Assembly: GCA_963850915.1 (NCBI GenBank)
Contig: CAWKND010000014.1
Span: 519,751 to 583,750 of the forward strand
From: CAVTWH01 sp963850915
GTDB taxonomy: Bacteria > Actinomycetota > Actinomycetes > Mycobacteriales > Micromonosporaceae
Length of the DNA stretch: 64,000 bases
Reading direction: 5' to 3'
The notes below the pieces were generated by a model, which searched no databases, was not told the DNA's origin, and worked only from the letters and a program-made list of their open reading frames with translations. Positions 8,396 through 17,049 of the stretch are shown here, one piece after another. Within the stretch, counting starts at the first letter, position 1. The number at the start of each line of letters is the position of its first letter. Position numbers and translations under genes: made by a program.

Positions 8396-9307
8396 ATGCG
8401 GCACGGCAAGTATCCCTTCATCATCGGGTTCCTGGTATTGCCTGTGGTGTTGTACTCGGTCTACGTCATTGGACCGTTTGCCCAGGCGTTCCAGCTCTCG
8501 CTGACACGTTGGAGCGGTTTCGGCGCACCAGTCAACGTCGGCTTCGACAACTTCAAAACGTTGTTCACGGTCGACGACAAGTTCTGGCCGGCTGTCGAGC
8601 ACAACCTGTGGGCTCTGCTTGTCCTGCCCGTGGTCACTATCGTTATCGCCCTGTTCCTGGCGTTCATGCTGAACGTCGGGGGCAAGACGCGCAGCGGCAT
8701 CGCGTCCGGGGTCTGGGGGTCGAAGTTCTACCGGGTGGTGTTCTTCCTCCCCCAGGTCCTGGCCGTGCCGATCATCGGCGTGCTGTTCCAGACGGTGTAC
8801 CGGCCGGACGGCACCGGCCTGATCGGCGGGATCCTGCTGAAGTTCGGCATCCAGCCGGTCGGCTTCCTCAGCGAGTCGCACCTCGCCTTCTGGTCGATCC
8901 TCGCGGTCGCGGTGTGGCAGTCCACCGGCTTCTACGTGGTGCTGTTCTCGGCGGCGATGAGTTCGTTGCCAGGCGAGTTGTTCGAGGCAGCGGCGCTGGA
9001 CGGGGCGAGCCGGGTGACCATGTTCTTCCGGATCAGCATCCCGCTGCTGCGGGACACCATCCAGGTGGCCTGGGTCTACCTCGGAGTTGCCGCGTTCGAC
9101 CTGTTCGCTCTGGTCAACGTGCTCTCCATCGACCAGGGTGGGCCGGACGGTGCCACCACCGTGCTCTCCGAGCAGATCTACCTGAACGCCTTCCGCTACT
9201 CGAAGGTCGGGTACGCATCGGCCATGGGTGTCGCGCTGTTCTTCATGACGCTGAGCTTCGCGGCGCTGATCATGCGGACCACCCGCCGCGAACAGATCGA
9301 GTACTGA
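8396..9307 (+). CDS. ngcF: Carbohydrate ABC transporter permease (NgcF-like)
   Basis: 303 residues with six predicted membrane segments, starting with IIGFLVLPVVLYSVYVIGPF. The MalF-type EAA loop is present as EAAALDGASRVTMFFRISIPLL (about residues 197-218), the surface that contacts the ATPase subunit. The gene starts 17 bp after the binding-protein stop. No ATPase gene is in the operon; in Streptomyces such transporters share the MsiK ATPase, and the same is likely here. Confidence 0.9.
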   Translation: MRHGKYPFIIGFLVLPVVLYSVYVIGPFAQAFQLSLTRWSGFGAPVNVGFDNFKTLFTVDDKFWPAVEHNLWALLVLPVVTIVIALFLAFMLNVGGKTRSGIASGVWGSKFYRVVFFLPQVLAVPIIGVLFQTVYRPDGTGLIGGILLKFGIQPVGFLSESHLAFWSILAVAVWQSTGFYVVLFSAAMSSLPGELFEAAALDGASRVTMFFRISIPLLRDTIQVAWVYLGVAAFDLFALVNVLSIDQGGPDGATTVLSEQIYLNAFRYSKVGYASAMGVALFFMTLSFAALIMRTTRREQIEY

Positions 9308-9317
9308 GGATCCGATC

Positions 9318-10268
9318 ATGACGACAGACACCTACGAAGTACCGCGCCAGTCCGTCCCGCGCGCCGCCGTCGGGCACCGGTCCCAGCCGAGCCGCCGCAA
9401 GGCGGAGGGTGGTCGGGTGACCGGCGCCCTCGGCCAGGTGGTGCTCATGATCTGGGCGCTGTTCATCATCGTCCCGTTGATCTGGGTACTGCTGGCCTCG
9501 TTCAAGACCACGAACGAGATCTACAGCAGCCCGTTCACCCTTCCGCACCACCCCTCCTTCGCGGCGTTCGGGCGGGCGTGGACCAAGGCCCACATCGGCC
9601 GGTACATGTTCAACAGCGTGGTCGTGGTGGCGTTCAGCACGTTCTTCACGATGCTGCTCGGTGCGATGGCGGCCTACGTGATCGCCCGGTACAAATTCTT
9701 CGGCAACCGGTTCCTGTACTACTTCTTCGTCGCCGGCCTGGCATTCCCGGTGTTCCTGGCGATCGTGCCGCTGTTCTACGTGGTGAAGGACGCGGGCACG
9801 CTGCCCGTACTCGGCCCGTATGTCGGACTGAACTCGCGTGGCGGACTCGTCCTGGTCTACATCGCCTACTCGCTGCCGTTCACGGTGTTCTTCCTGACCG
9901 CGTTCTTCCGTACGCTGCCGAACTCGATCGCCGAGGCGGCGACCATGGACGGCGCCTCGCACACCCGGCTGTTCTTCCAGGTGATGCTGCCGATGGCCCG
10001 ACCGGGCATCATCAGCATCGGCATCTTCAACATCCTCGGCCAGTGGAACCAGTACCTGCTGCCGATCGTGCTGTTGCAGGGCGAGGGTGCGCAGAACAAG
10101 TGGGTACTCACCCAGGGCATCGCGGGTATCAGCGTGGCGGCCGGGTACGAGGCGGACTGGCCGGGCCTGTTCGCCGCGCTGACCATCGCGATCGTCCCGA
10201 TGATCATCGTGTACGTGATCTTCCAGCGGCAGATCCAGAACGGCCTCACCGCCGGCTCGGTGAAGTAG
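9318..10268 (+). CDS. ngcG: Carbohydrate ABC transporter permease (NgcG-like)
   Basis: 316 residues with a basic cytosolic N-terminus of about 40 residues and six predicted membrane segments. The EAA loop reads EAATMDGASHTRLFFQVMLP. It follows the NgcF-like gene by 10 bp and completes the transporter. A large imperfect hairpin (10319-10385) after the stop probably terminates the operon. Confidence 0.9.
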   Translation: MTTDTYEVPRQSVPRAAVGHRSQPSRRKAEGGRVTGALGQVVLMIWALFIIVPLIWVLLASFKTTNEIYSSPFTLPHHPSFAAFGRAWTKAHIGRYMFNSVVVVAFSTFFTMLLGAMAAYVIARYKFFGNRFLYYFFVAGLAFPVFLAIVPLFYVVKDAGTLPVLGPYVGLNSRGGLVLVYIAYSLPFTVFFLTAFFRTLPNSIAEAATMDGASHTRLFFQVMLPMARPGIISIGIFNILGQWNQYLLPIVLLQGEGAQNKWVLTQGIAGISVAAGYEADWPGLFAALTIAIVPMIIVYVIFQRQIQNGLTAGSVK

Positions 10269-10318
10269 GCCGTCCCCTCTACGGTCGCCCTCTTTCGTGA
10301 GCGCAGTCCCAGCGGCAC

Positions 10319-10385
10319 CACCGCCCCGCCCCGACCTCATCCCTGCCGGCAACGGTGCCAAGCAGGGATGAGTGTCGGGGCGGTG
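10319..10385. terminator. Large hairpin between transporter operon and DNA polymerase gene
   Basis: A perfect 11-bp inner stem (CTCATCCCTGC at 10336-10346 with 10362-10372) is extended by C-rich and G-rich flanks that pair with a bulge. It lies 50 bp after the NgcG-like stop. It also covers the in-frame ATG at 10368, one reason to prefer the polymerase start at 10401. Confidence 0.55.
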
Positions 10386-10400
10386 CGGTTGAATGCGGGT

Positions 10401-12077
10401 ATGCCACTCGCCGTCGTACCCGACCACCGTCCTGGTGTGACGGCCGGCGCTGCGCGCGTCCGCGAGGTGGGTGACGACGGGCAGCCGGCCGGCCCGGTAC
10501 GCCACGTGGCGGATCTGGTCGCGCTTGCCAAAGCGGAGGGCGCCGGCTCGCGGTGGCTGTGGGCCGGTGCGGGCGAGGTCTATCCGGCGCTGCTGCGGGC
10601 GGGTGCCCGGGTCGAGCGCTGCCACGACGTCGAGCTGACCGAGGTACTGCTGCTCGGCTACTCGGGTCGGTGGGGGGAGCCGAAGTCGCTGGCGGCGGCC
10701 TGGGCACGGCTGCACGGCCGGCCGGTACCCCCGGATCCGGTCCTCGCCGCGCCCACCCCGCCGGGTGCGCAGCAGGCGGTGCTCTTCGACCCGACACCGC
10801 CGGCCCTGCCGGTCGACGCCGACATCGACCCGCTCGACGCACTCGTCGAGGTCTACCGCGACCAGCTGGAGCGCATCGCCGCGACCGAGCAGCCCGGCCG
10901 GTTCCGGCTGCTGGTGGCGGCCGAGAGCGCGGGCGCGCTGATCGCGGCCGAGATGGGGCACCACGGGCTGCCCTGGCGCGCCGACGTGCACGACGACATC
11001 CTGCGCGAGCTGCTCGGTGAGGTGTCCCCGATGGGGCCGCCGCGCCGGCTCGCCGAGTTGACCGCGCAGATCGCCGAAGCCCTTGGCGGGCAACGGATCC
11101 ACCCCGAGTCGCCGGCCGAGGTGGTACGCGCGCTGGCCCGGGTCGGGATCACGGTACCCAACGCGCGGGCCTGGATACTGCGCCAGGTCGAGCACCCGGT
11201 GGTACCGCTGCTGCTGGAGCACAAGGAGCTCTACCGGATCTGGGTCGCGCACGGCTGGGCCTGGCGGGCGCAGTGGGTACGCGACGGGCGGTTCCACGCC
11301 GAGTACGTACCCGGCGGCGTGGTCACCGGGCGCTGGGCCACCCGGGGCGGTGGGGCACTGCAGATCCCGCGAGCCGTGCGTCGAGCGGTGTGCGCCGATC
11401 CGGGCTGGAAACTGGTGGTCGCCGACGCCGGCCAGTTGGAGCCGCGCATCCTGGCCGCCGTCTCCGGTGACCCGCGGATGTCCCGGGCGGCCGGGGCCGG
11501 CGACATGTACGCGGCACTGGCCACCGAGGCGTTCGGCGGCGACCGGGCGAAGGCGAAGGTGGCGCTGCTCGGCGCCATGTACGGGCAGACCGGTGGCGCC
11601 GCCGCGCCGGCCCTGGCGACGCTGCGCAACTCCTACCCGACGGCACTGTCCTATGTGGAGCGGGCCGCCCGCACAGGTGAAGGCGGTGGACTGGTCCGCT
11701 CCTGGCTCGGTCGTACCTGCCCGCCGTCCAGCTCCGCCTTCCAGGACTTCTCCGAGCAGGACGGGGTACGGGCCACCGGGGCACGGGAACGCGCCCGGGG
11801 CCGGTTCACCCGCAACTTCGTCATCCAGGCCACCGCCGCCGAGTGGGCCTCCTCGCTGATGGCGCTGTTGCGCCCACACCTGCCGGCACTCGGTGCCGAA
11901 CTGGTCTTCTTCCAGCACGACGAGGTCATCGTGCACTGCCCCGAACAGGTGGCCGCGCAGGTGGGTGCGGCGGTCGAGAAGGCCGGCGAGCAGGCCCGGC
12001 GGCTGCTGTTCGGCGACGGCCCGGTGCGGCTACCGCTGGGGGTACACGTGGTCGACAACTACGCCGAAGCGAAGTAG
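10401..12077 (+). CDS. Family A DNA polymerase (bifunctional 3'-5' exonuclease/DNA polymerase type)
   Basis: 558 residues from the ATG at 10401; an in-frame ATG at 10368 lies inside a hairpin and was rejected. The C-terminal half is a complete family A polymerase: motif A VADAGQLEPRI (Asp342), motif B region AKAKVALLGAMYGQTGG, motif C FQHDEVIV (His506-Asp507-Glu508). The N-terminal half resembles the exonuclease fold of actinobacterial short Pol I paralogues, but no complete DEDD exonuclease set was found. There is no 5'-nuclease domain, so this is not the housekeeping PolA. A repair or tolerance role is likely but not shown. The 3' end overlaps the convergent Nudix gene by 19 bp. Confidence 0.85.
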   Translation: MPLAVVPDHRPGVTAGAARVREVGDDGQPAGPVRHVADLVALAKAEGAGSRWLWAGAGEVYPALLRAGARVERCHDVELTEVLLLGYSGRWGEPKSLAAAWARLHGRPVPPDPVLAAPTPPGAQQAVLFDPTPPALPVDADIDPLDALVEVYRDQLERIAATEQPGRFRLLVAAESAGALIAAEMGHHGLPWRADVHDDILRELLGEVSPMGPPRRLAELTAQIAEALGGQRIHPESPAEVVRALARVGITVPNARAWILRQVEHPVVPLLLEHKELYRIWVAHGWAWRAQWVRDGRFHAEYVPGGVVTGRWATRGGGALQIPRAVRRAVCADPGWKLVVADAGQLEPRILAAVSGDPRMSRAAGAGDMYAALATEAFGGDRAKAKVALLGAMYGQTGGAAAPALATLRNSYPTALSYVERAARTGEGGGLVRSWLGRTCPPSSSAFQDFSEQDGVRATGARERARGRFTRNFVIQATAAEWASSLMALLRPHLPALGAELVFFQHDEVIVHCPEQVAAQVGAAVEKAGEQARRLLFGDGPVRLPLGVHVVDNYAEAK

Positions 12078-12592
12078 GTGCGTACAGCTGCCTCGTGGGT
12101 GGGGAAGGCCAAAGGTGCCGGTTGGGTGATGACCAGCCACTCGGTCGCCTCCTCGGTGGGGGTCGACGGCGGCAGGTCGGCCGCGTCGCGGACAGGCAGC
12201 AGGCCGAAGATGAGCAGCGACATGCCGGGGGTACTGGCCACCGATACCAGGCTCACGTCGTCGGCGTCGGCGAGCAGGCCGGTCTCCTCGCGCAGCTCGC
12301 GTACCGTCGCCTCCTGCCAGCTCTCGCCGGTCTCGATGAAACCGCCGGGCAGTGCCAGCAAGCCACGCCCCGGCTCGATGTCCCGGCGTACCACGACCAG
12401 GCCGACCCGCCCGTCCGGCTGGCGTACCTGTAGCAGTGCCACGGCCACCGGGATCGGGTTGCTCCAGGTGATCTCTTCGCACTGCACGCAGGTACGCGGC
12501 CAGCCGACGCCGGCGGGGTACGCGGTGCCGCAGTAGGAGCAGTGCGAGTGCTGCAGGAGGGTGGTCTTCTGCCAACTGGCCGGGGTGGTCAT
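12059..12592 (-). CDS. Nudix hydrolase with N-terminal zinc ribbon
   Basis: 177 residues. Cysteines 18, 21, 35 and 38 form a zinc-ribbon-like pair of CxxC motifs. The Nudix box is complete: Gly84, Glu90, Arg98-Glu99, Glu102-Glu103, Gly105 in the GX5EX7REUXEEXGU pattern, so metal binding and hydrolysis of a nucleoside-diphosphate-linked substrate are expected. The architecture resembles NADH-pyrophosphatase-like or ADP-ribose-type Nudix proteins; the substrate cannot be read from sequence. Confidence 0.88.
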   Translation of the reverse strand: MTTPASWQKTTLLQHSHCSYCGTAYPAGVGWPRTCVQCEEITWSNPIPVAVALLQVRQPDGRVGLVVVRRDIEPGRGLLALPGGFIETGESWQEATVRELREETGLLADADDVSLVSVASTPGMSLLIFGLLPVRDAADLPPSTPTEEATEWLVITQPAPLAFPTHEAAVRTYFASA

Positions 12593-12755
12593 GTCCGGAG
12601 CCTAGCGCCGGCCGGGTTGGTCGCGTCCGGAGCCCGGCGCCGGCCGGAGTGGTCCTGCCCGGAGCCGGCGACCCGCCGCACAGACGCTTGACGGGGCCTG
12701 GGACACCGGGGAAGCATGGGCCCGACCCGTCGAGTCCGGGAGGGACAGCACAACC

Positions 12756-13313
12756 GTGGTCGCGGCAATCGTGCTCGCCGCCGGTGGTGGCGAGCGCTTC
12801 GGTGGAGCCAGGGCGTTGGCCCGCGTGGGTGGCGAGCTGCTCGTTGACCGGGCGGTCGCGGCGGCCCACGCGGCAGGCTGCGCGCCGGTGGTGGTGGTAC
12901 TCGGCATGGCTGACGCGGACGTGCGCGCGCAGGCGAGGCTGGACGGGGTACGCGTGCTGGTGAACCCGTCCTGGCGTACCGGCTCCGGCTCGTCGCTGCG
13001 GGTCGGGCTGGAAGCCTTGCAGGACAACGAGTGCCAGGCTGCTGTGCTGCTCGTGGTGGAGACGCCCGGGGTGACCGGGGCGGCCGTCAGCCGGCTGGTG
13101 GACGGCGCGGGTGGCAAGTCACTGTGCGCGGCCAGCTATGGCGGGCGGCGGGGATATCCGGTACTGCTCGGCCGCGACCACTGGGCCGGGGTGGCGGTAC
13201 TGGCCAGCGGGGATGTCGCCGAGCGGGCCTACCTGACCGCCCATACCGACCTGCTGTCCCTGGTGCCCTGCGACGACGTGGCCGACGGCAGCGAGCACAC
13301 GCCGGCCGGGTGA
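12756..13313 (+). CDS. MobA-like nucleotidyltransferase (NTP_transf_3)
   Basis: 185 residues from a GTG with GGGAGGG about 11 bases upstream. The start LAAGGGERFGGARAL is the nucleotide-binding loop of MobA/MocA-like transferases. The second conserved site, usually D-x-P with a metal-binding aspartate, reads VVETPGV here, so Glu stands in the region of the expected Asp. Members transfer CMP or GMP to molybdopterin or act on other small molecules. No molybdenum cofactor genes are nearby, so the substrate is open. It ends four bases before the convergent membrane hydrolase. Confidence 0.8.
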   Translation: MVAAIVLAAGGGERFGGARALARVGGELLVDRAVAAAHAAGCAPVVVVLGMADADVRAQARLDGVRVLVNPSWRTGSGSSLRVGLEALQDNECQAAVLLVVETPGVTGAAVSRLVDGAGGKSLCAASYGGRRGYPVLLGRDHWAGVAVLASGDVAERAYLTAHTDLLSLVPCDDVADGSEHTPAG

Positions 13314-13317
13314 CCCG

Positions 13318-14127
13318 CTAGAACTCGAGGTTGTAGCGCGCCAGCAGCTGTGGTGCGAGCAGTGCGAAGCCGGCCGCGAACGAGATGACCACGAACGCCG
13401 TGCGCAGGCCGTAGACCTCGAACCGGCCGCCGACCGCGACGGAGATGCGGTCCGGGATGCCGATCGGTCGCCACATCCGCCGGCCCAGCGGGATCGGCCA
13501 CAGCGCCGGGCAGCCGTGTGGGGTGAGCATGTCGCCCAGCAGGTGCACCACGCCGCCGACGCCCAGGGCGATGCCCAGGACGGGGTAGCCGCGGTCGCCG
13601 GGGAGCCGCTCGAAGGCCCAGTACGCGGCCGCGCCCGCGCTGATCGTCACGATGACGAAGCCGGCCCGGTGCGACCACCGTACGAACAGTCCGCGCAGCG
13701 CCATCGCGAAGGTGACGAACAGCAGCGGGATCACCGCCCGCTTGCCGAAGTGCAGGCACAGCTGGAAGACGCCGAACCCGACCAGCAGGTTGAACGGCAG
13801 CGTGTGGGTGAAGGTGCGGTGCCCGTTGTGCAGGTGCGGGTCGCGGCGGGTACGGGTGAGGTTGTAGATGCCCAGCGACAGCTTCTCCAGGCACTCGGCC
13901 ACGAACAGCGAGACCACGCCGAAGGTGTGTGCCACCGTCGCGCCACCCCGGTTACGGGTGACCCGGCCGGACATGTCCAGGTCGGGGAGGAGGGCGCCGC
14001 CGGCACACATGGCCGTACCCACGGCGAGCTGTACCGGGTGCTGGTGGTAGTCGAGGAGCTGATCGGCCAGGTACGAGCCGGCGAGCCAGACAGCCGCGCC
14101 GGACAGCGCGTGCGACGGTCCCATCAT
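13318..14127 (-). CDS. YdjM-like metal-dependent hydrolase, membrane protein
   Basis: 269 residues from the ATG at 14127; the frame is open to 14283 but the conserved part starts at MMGPSHALSG. Histidines and aspartates of the YdjM/LexA-binding family are visible: GPSHALSG, LLPDLDM, HNGHRTFTHTL and HLLGDMLTPHG. Several hydrophobic segments indicate an inner-membrane protein. The family is predicted to be metal-dependent hydrolases; the substrate is unknown. Confidence 0.85.
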   Translation of the reverse strand: MMGPSHALSGAAVWLAGSYLADQLLDYHQHPVQLAVGTAMCAGGALLPDLDMSGRVTRNRGGATVAHTFGVVSLFVAECLEKLSLGIYNLTRTRRDPHLHNGHRTFTHTLPFNLLVGFGVFQLCLHFGKRAVIPLLFVTFAMALRGLFVRWSHRAGFVIVTISAGAAAYWAFERLPGDRGYPVLGIALGVGGVVHLLGDMLTPHGCPALWPIPLGRRMWRPIGIPDRISVAVGGRFEVYGLRTAFVVISFAAGFALLAPQLLARYNLEF

Positions 14128-14295
14128 CTGCGGTGGCACTCCCGGGGTCGGCGCGCTGGCGTCAACTGGCGCCCGCGTGGACGACTCCACTGTCGCAGGC
14201 GCGGGCAAACGGGTACCAGCATGTCCGAAGTGGAAACAGCGGCAGCGGGCGGGTCGCCGTCGGTCGGCGACCCGCCCGTTCACCCCGCCGGTGCG

Positions 14296-14805
14296 CTACC
14301 AGCCGCGCCGCCCCCACGGCGGGCCGCCGCGCCAGTCGCCGCCGTCCCAGCCGCTACCGGCCGGGCCGCCGCTGTTGGCCATCCCGCGCCCCCACGGGCC
14401 GCGGCCCCACGGTGCGTGCCGGTGCCGCCAGTGCCGCATCAGCCCGAAGGTGAGGAACAGCAGCGGGATCAGCGGCCAGAAGAAGTGCGCGCCGGAGAGT
14501 ACCCACGCGCCGACCAGCAGCCCGGCCAGTGCCAGCGTCCCCGCGCTGTGTACCCGCAGCCGGTGCCGGAAGATGGCAGCCATCTCAGGCGTGTCCAGCA
14601 GCGCCCGGCGCCCGCCGTCCGGCAGGTCCTGGGTGAGCGGACCCAACTCGTCCCGGAACCGGCTGGCGTAGAGCTTCGCCAGCCGCTCGTCCCCCTCTTC
14701 CAGGTTCAGCCGCCCCTCGGTGACCGCCGCCCGCAGGATCGTGGCGACCTGCTCGCGCTCGTCATCCGAGGCCCGCATCCGCCCCGGACCGTCCCCCTGC
14801 GTCAT
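14296..14805 (-). CDS. DUF1707 domain membrane protein
   Basis: 169 residues from the ATG at 14805, chosen because GAGGAGG lies six bases upstream; the frame itself is open much further. Residues 10-62 are a DUF1707 domain (MRASDDEREQVATIL, EGRLNLEEGDERL). Two adjacent hydrophobic segments follow (about 84-122), then a Gly/Trp/Arg-rich tail ending WGRRGW. Actinobacterial DUF1707 proteins are small membrane-associated proteins of unknown role. The gene is divergent from the histidine kinase gene. Confidence 0.85.
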   Translation of the reverse strand: MTQGDGPGRMRASDDEREQVATILRAAVTEGRLNLEEGDERLAKLYASRFRDELGPLTQDLPDGGRRALLDTPEMAAIFRHRLRVHSAGTLALAGLLVGAWVLSGAHFFWPLIPLLFLTFGLMRHWRHRHAPWGRGPWGRGMANSGGPAGSGWDGGDWRGGPPWGRRGW

Positions 14806-15036
14806 CACACGCCTCCTCGTCTCCGGTTCCGGCTGTGCCGGCCGGGTCTGTACCGCGGCCCTCAGTGCGGCCGGTCTCCAGCGTGCGCGCCGCAGCGCGG
14901 TACGTCGTCGGCCGGCTGCCGGCTGTTGTCCGTCGCCCGGGGGCGTACCCGCGGCGGGTGGGTACTCCCACGGGCGTACCCGGGGGTGTCCGCCGCGCTG
15001 ACGCGGGCACGGGGCGTGCTGACTACCGTGGGCAGC

Positions 15037-16356
15037 GTGCCGACGACACCGTCCGAACCAGCAGCGCCCGCAGCGGGTGCGCCCCCGTGGGGGCACGGGC
15101 CGCCGTGGGCGCCGGGCGGCCCCTGGGGGCGTGGCGGTAGCGGGCGCGGTGGGCGCGATTCGGGACGGCGGAGTCGGGGGCGGCGGCTGGCGCTGTTCGT
15201 GGCGTTCGTGCAGGTGGTCGGTACGTTCATCGCCACCCGGCACGATCAGGGGTTGGTACGCCCGCTGGGCTGGCTGGGGTACGGGCTGCTGGTCGCGAGC
15301 GCGCTGGCACTCGCGCCGCGCCGCCGGTACCGGATCGCTTCGATGGTCGTGGTTGTCGCCCTGACCCTGACCTACTACCTGCTGGCGTTCCCCGGCGGCC
15401 CGTTCTTCCTGGCGGCCTTCCTGGCGCTGGCCGGCGGCATCATCGCCGGCAAGCGGCCGGCCACCTGGGTGGTGGCCGGCCTGGGGTACGCGGTGGTGGC
15501 ACTGGTCGGCTCGGTCGACGGGAAATTCATCTACGCCGGGTACGCCGTGCCCAACCCGAGCCTCGGCGGGCTGATCGCGCTGGGCGCCTGGATCCTGCTC
15601 ACGCTCGCCATCGCCGAGGCGTTCCGCAACCGGGCCAGCGCGCTGGCCGAGATCGGGCGTACCCGCGCCGAACAGGCCCGGGCCCGAACCGAGCAGCAGC
15701 GCCGGCAGACCAGCGACGAGCGGCTGCGCATCGCCCAGGAGCTGCACGACGTGGTGGGGCACCACCTGTCGCTGATCAACGTGCAGGCAGGTGTGGGGCT
15801 GCACCTGATGGACGACCGTCCGGAGCAGGCCCGGGTGGCGCTGACGACGATCAAGGCGGCGAGCTCCGAGGCGCTCGCCGAGGTACGCGCCGTACTCGGG
15901 CTGCTGCGCGCCGAGGAGGGCGAGCAGGCGCCCCGGGCCCCCGCACCCAGCCTGGCCAACCTGTCGGTACTCCTGGACAGCTCCGGTGCCCGGCTGGTGA
16001 CCCAGGGCACGGAGCGGCCGCTGCCGCCGGAGGTGGACCGGGCCGGGTACCGCATCGTGCGTGAGGCATTGACGAATGTGCGCCGGCACGCGGGGGACGG
16101 GGCCACGGCAACGGTCACCATCGGGTACCTGCCCGGCGAGCTGTCCGTGGTCGTCGCGGATGACGGTACCGGCGCCACCGGTGCACCGGCTGACGGCAAC
16201 GGGCTGGCCGGCATGCGGGCCCGGGCAGAGGCGTTGGGCGGCACACTGAGCGCGGGCTCGGTACCCACCGGCGGTTTCCAGGTGGCTGCCCGGCTCCCGC
16301 TGCCATCTTTGGTCGAGCCGGCGGTCGTGGATGAAGAGGCTGGGGAGGCGTCGTGA
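15037..16356 (+). CDS. Two-component sensor histidine kinase (HisKA_3 type)
   Basis: About 439 residues from the GTG at 15037; in-frame GTGs at 15016 and 15028 are equally possible and no site has a clear ribosome-binding sequence. After a Gly/Pro-rich cytosolic start come several membrane segments (about residues 50-200), a HisKA_3 dimerisation domain with the phospho-accepting histidine in RIAQELHDVVGHHLS, and an HATPase with REALTNVRRHAG and GNGLAGMRARAEALGG. The stop overlaps the response-regulator start (GTGA). The signal is unknown. Confidence 0.9.
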   Translation: MPTTPSEPAAPAAGAPPWGHGPPWAPGGPWGRGGSGRGGRDSGRRSRGRRLALFVAFVQVVGTFIATRHDQGLVRPLGWLGYGLLVASALALAPRRRYRIASMVVVVALTLTYYLLAFPGGPFFLAAFLALAGGIIAGKRPATWVVAGLGYAVVALVGSVDGKFIYAGYAVPNPSLGGLIALGAWILLTLAIAEAFRNRASALAEIGRTRAEQARARTEQQRRQTSDERLRIAQELHDVVGHHLSLINVQAGVGLHLMDDRPEQARVALTTIKAASSEALAEVRAVLGLLRAEEGEQAPRAPAPSLANLSVLLDSSGARLVTQGTERPLPPEVDRAGYRIVREALTNVRRHAGDGATATVTIGYLPGELSVVVADDGTGATGAPADGNGLAGMRARAEALGGTLSAGSVPTGGFQVAARLPLPSLVEPAVVDEEAGEAS

Positions 16357-17018
16357 TCAGGGTGCTGCTGGCGGACGATCAGGCGCTGGTACGCGCCGGG
16401 TTCCGGGCGCTACTGGATGCCCAGGACGACATCGAGGTGGTGGGCGAGGCCTCGGACGGTGCGCAGGCGGTACGGCTGGCGGCGGGTACCCGCCCCGACG
16501 TGATCCTGATGGACATCCGGATGCCCGGTGTCGACGGGCTGGAGGCCACCCGCCGCATCGCCGCCGACCCGGCCCTGGCCGATCTCAAAGTGATCATCCT
16601 GACCACGTTCGACCTCGACGAGTACGTTTTCGAGGCACTGCGGGTGGGTGCCAGCGGCTTTCTGGTCAAGGACACCGAGCCGGCCGAGCTGCTGCGCGGG
16701 CTACGCGCGGTGGCCGGTGGGGATGCGCTGCTCTCGCCTGGGGTGACCCGCCGGTTGATCGCCGAGTTCGCCTCCCGCGCCCGCGCGCCGCGCAGCCCGC
16801 AGGCCATCGCGGTACTGACCGAGCGGGAGCGCGAGGTGATGGCGCTGGTCGGCGAGGGGCTGTCGAACGAGGAGATCGCCGAGCGGTTGGTGGTCAGCCC
16901 GGCGACCGCGAAGACACACGTGAGCCGAGCGATGATCAAGCTCGGGGCGCGGGACCGGGCACAGTTGGTGGTGTTCGCGTACGAGGCCGGACTGGTACGC
17001 CCGGGTTGGCTCGGCTAG
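16353..17018 (+). CDS. NarL/LuxR-family response regulator
   Basis: 221 residues, GTG start overlapping the kinase stop by four bases. The receiver domain has LLADDQ acidic residues, the phosphorylated Asp in VILMDIRMPG and the conserved Lys in FLVKDTEP. The C-terminal LuxR helix-turn-helix reads LTEREREVMALVGEGLSNEEIA. It is the cognate regulator of the upstream kinase; targets may include the divergent DUF1707 gene (inference). Confidence 0.93.
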   Translation: MIRVLLADDQALVRAGFRALLDAQDDIEVVGEASDGAQAVRLAAGTRPDVILMDIRMPGVDGLEATRRIAADPALADLKVIILTTFDLDEYVFEALRVGASGFLVKDTEPAELLRGLRAVAGGDALLSPGVTRRLIAEFASRARAPRSPQAIAVLTEREREVMALVGEGLSNEEIAERLVVSPATAKTHVSRAMIKLGARDRAQLVVFAYEAGLVRPGWLG

Positions 17019-17049
17019 CTTCGCCGGCCGGTCGGGTGCCGCTCGCGGC

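Noticed and set aside
13516..15036. Long open frame upstream of the histidine kinase
   Set aside because: It is antisense to the YdjM-like and DUF1707 genes and has no family features; high GC keeps frames open by chance.
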